The notes below the pieces were generated by a model. That model searched no databases, was not told where the DNA came from, and was given only the letters and a program-made list of their open reading frames with translations. A DNA stretch of 8,408 bases from the NCBI GenBank assembly GCA_013697265.1, contig JACCXE010000394.1, forward strand, positions 1-8,408. Reading direction: 5' to 3'. Positions 1-5,123 of the stretch are shown here, in pieces. A program made the translations under genes and the position numbers. Each line of letters opens with the position of its first letter. Positions within the stretch are counted from its first letter, which is position 1. The DNA comes from Actinomycetota bacterium. GTDB lineage: Bacteria; Actinomycetota; Acidimicrobiia; Acidimicrobiales; JACCXE01.

Positions 1-134
1 TCAGGGCGAATCCAACCGGGACCCCAGAACTCCCGATCGAGGTGCACGAGCGGCAACCCCGTGACGCCGGCCAGCTCGCGCGACAGCACGCTTTTGCCCG
101 CGCCGCCCGGCCCCAGCACCAACACTCGCTGCAC
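1..134 (-). CDS. P-loop adenylate kinase/FlaR-like NTPase, N-terminal fragment
   Basis: Only the first 44 codons lie in the window; the gene continues past the left edge. The minus-strand frame starts with GTG at 134-132 and reads VQRVLVLGPGGAGKSVLSRE, followed by LAGVTGLPLVHLDREFWGPGW. Residues 8-15 (GPGGAGKS) are a Walker A P-loop after a hydrophobic beta strand. The later HLDREFW-x-PGW segment is typical of the small adenylate kinase-related 'topology modulation/FlaR-like' P-loop proteins, which are predicted nucleoside or small-molecule kinases with unknown substrates. An in-frame TGA lies seven codons upstream, so the start is this GTG or the GTG three codons later. It follows the zinc-ribbon gene by 18 bases and could share its transcript, but it also has its own possible -10 box. 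The P-loop assignment is firm; the subfamily is inferred from a short fragment. Confidence 0.8.
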   Translation of the reverse strand, partial: MQRVLVLGPGGAGKSVLSRELAGVTGLPLVHLDREFWGPGWIRP

Positions 135-147
135 GGCGCGAAAGCTA
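135..147 (-). promoter_or_regulatory. Possible leaderless promoter (-10 TAGCTT) for the P-loop gene
   Basis: On the minus strand TAGCTT (147-142) matches the actinobacterial -10 consensus TANNNT. It is followed by seven bases and then the GTG start at 134. There is no Shine-Dalgarno sequence between the two genes, which fits a leaderless message. No convincing -35 element is visible. The box lies in the 18-base gap after the zinc-ribbon gene. Prediction only. Confidence 0.35.
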
Positions 148-152
148 CGCGC

Positions 153-332
153 TCAGAGGTCGCCGCGTGCCACATCTTCGTCCGGAAGCTCGATGTACCA
201 GACGTCGTGGCAGTCCTCGCAGCGATAGGTGACGATGTCGCCGGGTTCCCGGGGGTCGTCGTCCGCCCACGTGACCTGAAGGCTGCACCGCCCCCCACAG
301 TCGATGCAGTCGATCATCGGGTCGGGCGTCAC
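153..332 (-). CDS. Small zinc-ribbon protein (59 aa), function unknown
   Basis: This short minus-strand gene starts with GTG at 332-330 and ends with TGA at 155-153. It encodes 59 residues beginning VTPDPMIDCIDCGGRC. Two metal-binding knuckles are visible: C9-x2-C12 (with C16 nearby) and C38-x2-C41-H42 in YRCEDCHDVW, separated by a hydrophilic stretch. This spacing suggests one small zinc ribbon with an acidic tail (ELPDEDVARGD). The start overlaps the stop of the upstream thioesterase gene by four bases (GTGA), a classic translational-coupling arrangement that supports both the gene and the GTG start; an internal ATG at codon 6 is the alternative. I do not recognise a named family. Zinc binding is inferred from the cysteine pairs, and a nucleic-acid or protein-contact role is possible but not shown. 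Confidence 0.75.
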   Translation of the reverse strand: MTPDPMIDCIDCGGRCSLQVTWADDDPREPGDIVTYRCEDCHDVWYIELPDEDVARGDL

Positions 333-724
333 GACTTTTTCTTCGCCGGGTAGGCACCATCCCAGGCGCGGATGAACAGGCCCGACGCTTCGACCGCGAT
401 CTCGCCATCGGCGTTGAACAGGGCGCCCGACACCTTGTTAACCCGGCGCAGTTCACCCTCGCGCCAGGCCGCGACGCGCAAAGGCCGGCCGTCGAGGGGG
501 ATGGGCTTGCGGTACTTGAGGTTCAGCGTGCCCGTGATGGTGTGCACCTTGTCCACGGCGTTGCCGTACGCGGCCATGCACTCGTCGAGCACGAGCGCGG
601 CGATGCCGCCGTGCAAAGAGTTCGCAGGCCCGTGGTGCTGGGGGCCGGGCGTGAACACCGCGACGAGGCCCGGCGGTTCCAGGAACCACTCCATGTCGAT
701 GTCGAAGGGCATTCCTGCAAGCAT
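329..724 (-). CDS. PaaI-type hotdog-fold acyl-CoA thioesterase
   Basis: The product is about 131 residues, the usual size of a single hotdog domain. Known family features are present: an H-H-G-P-x-N segment (residues 30-35) leads into HGG (38-40) and, on the same helix, the LDE motif (D47, E48), the pattern of PaaI/YbgC-like thioesterases that hydrolyse acyl-CoA or acyl-ACP thioesters. A second strand block (TGTLNLKYRKPIPL) and a late strand (ADGEIAVEASGLFIRA) complete the fold. The protein ends in a basic tail, AKKKS. The start is uncertain: ATG codons lie at 733, 724 and 712. I chose 724 because a weak GGA sits four bases upstream and this start avoids the rsmD start codon. It is the first gene of a minus-strand group with the zinc-ribbon protein. 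Substrate unknown. Confidence 0.85.
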   Translation of the reverse strand: MLAGMPFDIDMEWFLEPPGLVAVFTPGPQHHGPANSLHGGIAALVLDECMAAYGNAVDKVHTITGTLNLKYRKPIPLDGRPLRVAAWREGELRRVNKVSGALFNADGEIAVEASGLFIRAWDGAYPAKKKS

Positions 725-731
725 GCCGTCC

Positions 732-1250
732 ATGCGAGTCGTAGCGGGAACCGCGCGCGGTCGGCGACTCGTGGCGCCGCGAGGCCTCGATGTGCGCCCG
801 ACCACGGGCCGCGTGCGCGAAGCACTTGGCAATCGTCTGTCCAGCATGGGAGTGCTGCGCGACGCCCGGGTCGTCGATTTGTTTGCGGGAACGGGCGCGC
901 TAGGCATCGAAGTGCTTAGCCGGGGTGCGGCGCACGCAACCTTCGTAGAAAACGCGCCTGACGCGTTGCGAGCGATCGAATCCAACCTCGAAACGCTGGG
1001 TTTCCAAGATCAGGCCACGGTTGTACGGGGAGACGCGGCCACGTTCGTCGCCGGCGCACCCGAGTACGACATCGCCTTCATCGATCCGCCGTACACGTGG
1101 GACGGCTGGAAGAAACTGCTCAAAAGCCTGCGCGCTGAGGTGGCGATATGCGAGGCGCGTCGGGCCGTTGAGGTGCCCGCGGGCTGGGAACTTGTTCGCT
1201 CGGACCGGTACGGCACTACCGTGGTTACGCTCCTCCGCGCCGCGACATAG
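732..1250 (+). CDS. rsmD: 16S rRNA (guanine(966)-N(2))-methyltransferase RsmD
   Basis: The 172-residue product matches the RsmD family, which uses S-adenosylmethionine to methylate N2 of G966 in 16S rRNA during small-subunit assembly. It starts MRVVAGTARGRRL, followed by RPTTGRVREAL (residues 22-32), the conserved N-terminal RNA-contact region. Motif I for SAM binding is DLFAGTGALGIEVLSRGA (49-66). The catalytic motif IV is the (D/N)PPY signature FIDPPY (116-121). Length is slightly below E. coli RsmD. ATG 732 fits the family N-terminus; ATG 723 would add three residues. A longer in-frame reading back to 372 is only open sequence antisense to the thioesterase. coaD follows after eight bases, and rsmD-coaD adjacency is common in bacteria. 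No good Shine-Dalgarno sequence is visible, and any promoter must lie within the opposing thioesterase gene. Confidence 0.95.
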   Translation: MRVVAGTARGRRLVAPRGLDVRPTTGRVREALGNRLSSMGVLRDARVVDLFAGTGALGIEVLSRGAAHATFVENAPDALRAIESNLETLGFQDQATVVRGDAATFVAGAPEYDIAFIDPPYTWDGWKKLLKSLRAEVAICEARRAVEVPAGWELVRSDRYGTTVVTLLRAAT

Positions 1251-1258
1251 GGACTTCG

Positions 1259-1744
1259 TTGAGAACAGCACTCTTCCCCGGGTCTTTCGACCCGCTCCAT
1301 AACGGTCACGTCGATGCGATCACTATCGCATCGCGCATGTTCGACCGCGTCGTTGTGGCATCGATTCGCAACCCAGGAAAGAGCGATGGTCTCTTCACGC
1401 TTCCCGAGCGGATGGAAATGCTCGAGGAAACGTTCGGATCTCTCGGCAACGTTGAAGTAGTCGGCATGAAGAAACTCACCGTCGACGTAGCGAAGGAAGT
1501 CGGCGCCGACGTCATCGTGAAGGGTCTGCGGGTGGCGTCGGACTTCGAATACGAGCTGCAGCAAGCACAGATGAATAAGGCGATCTCCGGGATAGAGACG
1601 CTGTTCATTCCCTGCGGTTCGACGAGTTCGTTTATTGCATCTTCGTTGGTTCGTCAGATCGCGGCGTTCGGAGGTATTGATCGCGTCGGATCAATGGTGC
1701 CTGCGGCGGTGCACGCGCGGCTGAAAGAGAAATACCCGTCATGA
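1259..1744 (+). CDS. coaD: Phosphopantetheine adenylyltransferase (CoaD)
   Basis: CoaD (161 aa) transfers AMP from ATP to 4'-phosphopantetheine, giving dephospho-CoA, the penultimate step of CoA synthesis. The nucleotidyltransferase signature is PGSFDPLHNGH (residues 7-17). K41 precedes FTLPERMEML. The phosphate-binding segment is KGLRVASDFEYE (88-99), with R91 and E99 conserved. The C-terminal SSFIASSLVRQIAAFGG matches the family's SFISSSLVKE region. The start is TTG 1259: it places the first strand exactly as in the family, and GGGA lies 5 bases upstream, just after the rsmD stop. Differences from the E. coli consensus are H14 (Thr in most CoaD), K88 (Arg88, contacts pantetheine phosphate) and IASS instead of ISSS. 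All are conservative, so the enzyme is probably active. Its stop overlaps the next gene's ATG (ATGA). Confidence 0.95.
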   Translation: MRTALFPGSFDPLHNGHVDAITIASRMFDRVVVASIRNPGKSDGLFTLPERMEMLEETFGSLGNVEVVGMKKLTVDVAKEVGADVIVKGLRVASDFEYELQQAQMNKAISGIETLFIPCGSTSSFIASSLVRQIAAFGGIDRVGSMVPAAVHARLKEKYPS

Positions 1745-2331
1745 GTGACTGGGACGACCAAGAAAAAGACCCGCCGTACACGACGCCTCCGGTGCCGGTG
1801 AGCGGCCCGCCCACCGAAGTGCTGCTGCGTCGAGTGATCGACGTGGTCAACAACACGCGGCCGATGCCGCTGTCGAGCTCTCACCTGCTCAACAACAAAG
1901 ACGAAGTGATCGAATTACTCGAGGACGCACTCGATCGGTTGCCTAATGAGCTTCGTGAAGCACGTTGGCTGTTGAAAGAGCGCGAGGAGTTTCTGGCTCG
2001 CACCCAACGCGACGCTGACGAGATCATCGAGGTCGCGCGCACCCAGGCCGCCCGCATGGTGCAAAAGACCGAGATCGTGCGCGAGGCCCAACTCTTCGCT
2101 CAGCGCACGGTCGACCAGGCCACCGACGACGCCAACCGGCTGCGCAACGAGGCCGAGGACTACTGCGACCAGAAGCTGGCCCAGTTCGAGATCGTGCTGC
2201 AACGCACCCTCAAGACCGTCCACACCGGCCGCGAGAAACTCCAAGTGGCACCCCTGCCCGACGCCGTGGAGGGCGATATCGACTACACCGCCGAAGGCGA
2301 AGCCGGAGTGTTCGACCAAGACTTGTCATAG
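1741..2331 (+). CDS. SepIVA/DivIVA-like coiled-coil protein
   Basis: This 196-residue protein has a proline-rich N-terminus (about 1-25), a short structured segment (VLLRRVIDVVNNTRPMPLSS, 26-45), and a DVIELL-like helix DEVIELLEDALDRLPNEL. A long charged coiled coil runs from about 68 to 168 with no transmembrane or signal segment. The tail is acidic. The pattern 'small-residue P-M-P, then V-x-EL(L/I), then LP-x-EL-x-A' resembles mycobacterial SepIVA, a DivIVA-family factor in septum and envelope growth encoded near DUF177, rnc, fpg and smc. The same neighbourhood is seen here, which supports the assignment by synteny. Automated annotation may call such proteins hypothetical or ATP-synthase-b-like because of the coiled coil. 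It starts within the coaD stop (ATGA), suggesting translational coupling. Role in division or polar growth is inferred. Confidence 0.72.
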   Translation: MSDWDDQEKDPPYTTPPVPVSGPPTEVLLRRVIDVVNNTRPMPLSSSHLLNNKDEVIELLEDALDRLPNELREARWLLKEREEFLARTQRDADEIIEVARTQAARMVQKTEIVREAQLFAQRTVDQATDDANRLRNEAEDYCDQKLAQFEIVLQRTLKTVHTGREKLQVAPLPDAVEGDIDYTAEGEAGVFDQDLS

Positions 2332-2347
2332 CTAGAATCTTTCGCCC
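2311..2347 (+). promoter_or_regulatory. Probable promoter upstream of the DUF177-rpmF genes
   Basis: TAGAAT (2333-2338) fits the actinobacterial -10 consensus. TTCGAC (2311-2316), 16 bases upstream, is a plausible -35. The -10 box ends nine bases before the ATG at 2348, so the transcript would have no leader or only a few bases. The intervening CTTTCGCCC has no Shine-Dalgarno sequence. The -35 lies inside the end of the coiled-coil gene. This would give the DUF177, L32 and PlsX genes a promoter separate from rsmD-coaD. Confidence 0.5.
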
Positions 2348-2866
2348 ATGTCGTCGCTTGTTTCCCATTGGTCGATCCCGGTTGCCGAACTGCTTCGACA
2401 CCCTGGGACCAGGCGCGAGGTTGACCTTTCGGGCGACCTGGGCGATATCCGGGTCACGGCGAGCCGCGTGCGTCCGGCAGTAGAAATCCAGGTCGGAGGC
2501 ACAATCAAGTCTCTCGACAACGTCACCGTCGAGTTCAGGGGAACGGTGCGTGCGCCGTGGGACGGCGAGTGTCGTCGTTGCCTGGGTCCGGCCGAGGGCG
2601 ACCTCACAGTCGACGTCCACGAACTGTTCGAACGTGCGCCTGAGTCTGAGGACATCTATCCTCTACTGGCTGATCGGTTGGACCTTGAACCGCTCGCCCG
2701 CGATGCGTTGTACCTCGAATTACCCCAGGCACCGCTGTGCAAGGCGGACTGTCAGGGTTTGTGTCCCGAATGTGGGGCCGACAGAAACACCGTCGACTGC
2801 GGACACGCAGTCGACGAACTCGACCCCCGCTGGGACGCCTTGCGCGAACTCGGCGAGAAGAACTGA
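2348..2866 (+). CDS. DUF177/YceD family protein
   Basis: The 172-residue product has the DUF177 (YceD) layout. The central ECRRCLGPAEGDLTVDVHELF (about residues 74-94) contains the C75-x2-C78 pair. Then come an acidic LDLEPLARDALYLELP segment and the C-terminal cysteine cluster PLCKADCQGLCPECG (C131, C135, C139, C142) with C151 and H153, probably binding zinc. Family members sit next to rpmF in most bacteria and affect 23S rRNA or ribosome maturation; the exact biochemical action is not established. The same linkage is seen here: rpmF begins ten bases after the stop. ATG 2348 is the only sensible start, because an in-frame TAG lies five codons upstream and there is no other in-frame Met in the protein. 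No Shine-Dalgarno sequence precedes it, consistent with the near-leaderless promoter described separately. Confidence 0.93.
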   Translation: MSSLVSHWSIPVAELLRHPGTRREVDLSGDLGDIRVTASRVRPAVEIQVGGTIKSLDNVTVEFRGTVRAPWDGECRRCLGPAEGDLTVDVHELFERAPESEDIYPLLADRLDLEPLARDALYLELPQAPLCKADCQGLCPECGADRNTVDCGHAVDELDPRWDALRELGEKN

Positions 2867-2876
2867 AAGCAAAGAC

Positions 2877-3053
2877 ATGGCTGTCCCTAAGAAGAAGACC
2901 TCTAAATCCAAGACCCGCAGTCGCCGGGCCTCCGCATGGACGCTCGACGCGCCGGCCAAGAGTCTGTGCCCGCAGTGCGGCCGGGCCAAGGTGCCCCACG
3001 TCGTTTGTAACAACTGCGGTTGGTACAACGGCCGTCAAGCCATCGAAGTCTGA
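2877..3053 (+). CDS. rpmF: 50S ribosomal protein L32
   Basis: This 58-residue basic protein starts MAVPKKKTSKSKTRSRRA, the invariant bacterial L32 beginning, followed by a W-x-L segment. It ends in a zinc ribbon with C31-x2-C34 (CPQCG) and C44-x2-C47 (CNNCG). It is a structural protein of the large ribosomal subunit, near the peptidyl-transferase region. Because all four cysteines are kept, this is the zinc-binding (C+) form rather than the zinc-independent paralogue some bacteria make under zinc starvation. The gene lies ten bases after the DUF177 gene and six bases before plsX, the standard DUF177-rpmF-plsX order. Only a weak purine stretch (GAAAG) precedes the ATG. Confidence 0.98.
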   Translation: MAVPKKKTSKSKTRSRRASAWTLDAPAKSLCPQCGRAKVPHVVCNNCGWYNGRQAIEV

Positions 3054-3058
3054 GCACG

Positions 3059-4033
3059 TTGAAACTTCCCGTCGCGATTGACGCGATGGGCGGCGACAAA
3101 GCTCCGTCCGAAATCGTTGCTGGTGCCCGCCAGGCGATGGACGAGGGGCTTTCTGTCGTCTTGGTTGGCCGGCCCGATGCGATCGGCGACGTCGGCGACA
3201 TACGTGTGGTCGAAGCGACTGAGGTGATCGCGATGGACGACGAACCGGGCAAAGCCGTGCGCACCAAGAAAGACAGTTCGCTCGTTCGCACGATGGAGTT
3301 GGTGCGCGATGGCAAAGCGTGCGCGGCGTTCTCGGCCGGCAACACCGGCGCCGGGATGGCCTCGGCACTGCTACGCCTCGGCCGGCTCGAAGGCGTGGCC
3401 CGGCCCGCGATTGCCACGCCGATTCCGGTGCCGGGCGCCACGCCCACGCTCTTGCTCGACGCCGGTGCCAACGCCGAGTGCAGCGCCGAATGGCTGGTGC
3501 AGTTCGCCCAGATGGGCGCCGCGTTCTCTCGCGTCCGCTTCGGCATCGACAACCCCCGCGTCGGTTTGCTTTCGATTGGCGAGGAAGAAACCAAGGGGAG
3601 CCCGCTCGTCAAAGACACTCACAAGCTGTTGAAGTTGACGACCGGCATCAACTTCATCGGTAATGTCGAAGGCCGGGACATCCTCACCGACGACGTCGAC
3701 GTGGTCGTCACCGATGGCTTCACCGGCAACGTCGCATTAAAGACGCTCGAAGGTGCGATGAAGTTCCTGATCGGCAAGGTGTTCGAGGCGATCATGACCG
3801 ACGACGACACCAAAGCGGCTGGCAACGTGTTGCTGCCCGCACTCGCACCCACCGCGGACGCGCTCGACCCCGATTCGACGGGCGGCGCCGCACTGGTTGG
3901 CCTCAAGGGTTTGGCCCTCATCGGCCATGGATCCTCGTCGGCCAAGGCGGTCGTCAACGCGGTGCGCATCGCGCACGAACTGGCCGCCGCCAAGGTCGTC
4001 GACGCGCTCGCCGCGTCCGTCGCTCCCAGGTAG
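3059..4033 (+). CDS. plsX: Phosphate acyltransferase PlsX
   Basis: PlsX converts acyl-ACP and phosphate to acyl-phosphate, the donor PlsY uses to start glycerophospholipid synthesis; it is a peripheral membrane enzyme. The 324-residue product shows the family signatures in order: AIDAMGGDKAP (6-16), FSAGNTGAGM (91-100), LLDAGAN (132-138), VGLLSIGEEETKGS (168-181), FIGNVEGRDI (199-208), VTDGFTGNVALKTLEG (217-232) and the C-terminal GGAALVGLKGLALIGHGSS (275-293). The start is TTG 3059, five bases after the L32 stop, because it gives MKLPVAIDAMGGD as in the family. An earlier in-frame ATG at 3020 would lie inside rpmF and add 13 residues unlike the family. Length is close to other Gram-positive PlsX proteins. 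All key motifs are intact, so the enzyme should be active. Confidence 0.97.
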   Translation: MKLPVAIDAMGGDKAPSEIVAGARQAMDEGLSVVLVGRPDAIGDVGDIRVVEATEVIAMDDEPGKAVRTKKDSSLVRTMELVRDGKACAAFSAGNTGAGMASALLRLGRLEGVARPAIATPIPVPGATPTLLLDAGANAECSAEWLVQFAQMGAAFSRVRFGIDNPRVGLLSIGEEETKGSPLVKDTHKLLKLTTGINFIGNVEGRDILTDDVDVVVTDGFTGNVALKTLEGAMKFLIGKVFEAIMTDDDTKAAGNVLLPALAPTADALDPDSTGGAALVGLKGLALIGHGSSSAKAVVNAVRIAHELAAAKVVDALAASVAPR

Positions 4034-4039
4034 CACTCT

Positions 4040-4045
4040 TAAGCT
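4040..4045 (+). promoter_or_regulatory. Possible -10 box before the ACP-like gene
   Basis: TAAGCT fits TANNNT and lies in the 36-base gap after plsX. It would start a transcript near 4052 with a short leader holding the AAAGGAG ribosome-binding site. No clear -35 is visible. Weak prediction. Confidence 0.3.
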
Positions 4046-4053
4046 GGGTAGCG

Positions 4054-4060
4054 AAAGGAG
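4054..4060 (+). promoter_or_regulatory. Strong Shine-Dalgarno site (AAAGGAG) of the ACP-like gene
   Basis: AAAGGAG is the best ribosome-binding site in the window. It lies nine bases before ATG 4070 but only three before the in-frame GTG 4064, so it favours the ATG as the start. Most other genes here have weak or no such site, which suggests this gene is translated efficiently. Confidence 0.7.
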
Positions 4061-4069
4061 CGCGTGCCT

Positions 4070-4384
4070 ATGCCCGCAGAAACCCACGTTGAACGCACCC
4101 CGTTCTCCCGCGACGAAGTGATCGCGCTGATCCGCGATCAACTCGGCGAGATCCTCGAAATCGATCCCGATTCGGTCGAGCTCACCTCCGCGTTCGTCGA
4201 CGATCTCGGCGCCGATCCCATGGCGTTGTTCGAGTTCGTCGAAGCACTCGAAGGAGAACTCGGCGAACGGTCGGTCGGCTTCCACATCGACGACGAAGAC
4301 ATGCAAGAACTCACGACGGTAGGCGACGCAGTCGACTACGTCATGGCCAAGCTGCGTCCTGCGTCCTCCGGCGGACCAGGGTGA
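4070..4384 (+). CDS. Acyl carrier protein-like protein lacking the phosphopantetheine serine
   Basis: This acidic 104-residue protein has the ACP four-helix layout. Helix I is FSRDEVIALIRDQLGEILEI (12-31). The loop DPDSVELTSAFVDDLGAD leads into helix II (LFEFVEALEGEL, 53-64), and the final segment is DDEDMQELTTVGDAVDYVMAKL. In active ACPs the motif before helix II is D-S-L and the serine carries 4'-phosphopantetheine. Here it is D49-P50-M51, with codon CCC at 4217-4219, so the normal attachment residue is missing. The loop before FHIDDED is a few residues longer than in E. coli ACP. The gene sits between plsX and rnc, where a canonical acpP is often found, and overlaps the rnc start (GTGA). 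The fold assignment is strong. The role is unknown: it cannot be a standard acyl carrier unless modified elsewhere, and may act as a partner-binding or regulatory protein. Confidence 0.85.
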   Translation: MPAETHVERTPFSRDEVIALIRDQLGEILEIDPDSVELTSAFVDDLGADPMALFEFVEALEGELGERSVGFHIDDEDMQELTTVGDAVDYVMAKLRPASSGGPG

Positions 4385-5109
4385 CCGTCGAGCACGAAGA
4401 CCCAACTTCGCTCGTCGAGGTGATCGACCCGATTGACGGGCTAGCCGCCCGCATCGGCTATGAGTTCACCAGCCGCGACAACCTCACTGCGGCGCTGGCC
4501 CATCGCTCATGGTGTGCCGAGAACGAGGGCACCGCGTCCAACGAGCGGCTCGAGTTTTTGGGTGATTCGGTGCTCGGCCTGGTCGTCACCGATCACATCT
4601 ACCTGACGTATCCGACGCTGCCCGAAGGCGAGTTGGCCAAGGTGCGCTCGTCGGTCGTGAACGCGCAGGCGCTGGCCGAGGCCGCCCTCGAATTGCGATT
4701 GGGCGAGGCTGTGCAACTTGGCAAAGGCGAAGACGCCTCGGGGGGACGGGAGAAGCCGTCGATCCTGTCCGACGCCTTCGAGGCCGTGATCGGCGCGATC
4801 TATCTCGACGGGGGATGGAAGGCGGCGGCCGGGTTCGTGATGCGCATGCTCGGCCCGTTGATCGAAGAGGCCGCGGCCGGGCCCGGCGGTCAGGACTATA
4901 AGACGCGATTGCAAGAGCTGGCGGCGCAGCACTACCCCGAGTTGCCGCGCTACGTCGTGCAAGACGAAGGCCCCGACCACGCCAAGACGTTTCACGCCCA
5001 GGTGTTCATCGGCGCCGATCAGCAAGGCGACGGCGTCGGCCGGTCGAAGAAACAAGCCGAACAGGCCGCGGCGCGCGCCGCATGGGAACAGCTCCGACTT
5101 CGTGCCTAG
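4381..5109 (+). CDS. rnc: Ribonuclease III
   Basis: RNase III cuts double-stranded RNA, including the stems of precursor rRNA. The 242-residue product has the N-terminal nuclease domain with the signature NERLEFLGDSVL (54-65). The acidic metal-binding residues are in place: E55, E58, D62, E84, then D131 and E134 in SDAFEAVIGAIYLDGG. A C-terminal double-stranded RNA-binding domain follows (about 171-240), starting DYKTRLQELAAQ and ending with the basic RSKKQAEQAAARAAWEQL helix. The start is GTG 4381, overlapping the ACP-like gene's stop by four bases, which implies coupled translation. It has about 20 extra residues before the conserved IGYEF region. All catalytic residues are present. mutM follows after 14 bases. 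Confidence 0.97.
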   Translation: MTVEHEDPTSLVEVIDPIDGLAARIGYEFTSRDNLTAALAHRSWCAENEGTASNERLEFLGDSVLGLVVTDHIYLTYPTLPEGELAKVRSSVVNAQALAEAALELRLGEAVQLGKGEDASGGREKPSILSDAFEAVIGAIYLDGGWKAAAGFVMRMLGPLIEEAAAGPGGQDYKTRLQELAAQHYPELPRYVVQDEGPDHAKTFHAQVFIGADQQGDGVGRSKKQAEQAAARAAWEQLRLRA

Positions 5110-5123
5110 CCGACATCGGCTCA

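Noticed and set aside
675..687. Perfect palindrome GGTTCCAGGAACC upstream of rsmD
   Set aside because: Six-base arms with one spacer base are expected about twice by chance in a window this size, and the site is coding sequence of the thioesterase.
372..731. In-frame N-terminal extension of rsmD
   Set aside because: These codons are antisense to the thioesterase gene and resemble no domain; the RsmD family begins at the MRVVAG segment.
2604..3368. Minus-strand open frame (254 codons) opposite DUF177, rpmF and plsX
   Set aside because: It is antisense to three well-supported conserved genes, its translation is Arg/Pro-rich without motifs, and it crosses gene boundaries.
4064..4069. GTG 4064 as the start of the ACP-like gene
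   Set aside because: It lies only three bases from the AAAGGAG site; ATG 4070 has normal spacing.
4034..4069. Rho-independent terminator after plsX
   Set aside because: No GC-rich hairpin followed by a T run is visible; the gap instead contains a TANNNT box and a Shine-Dalgarno site.
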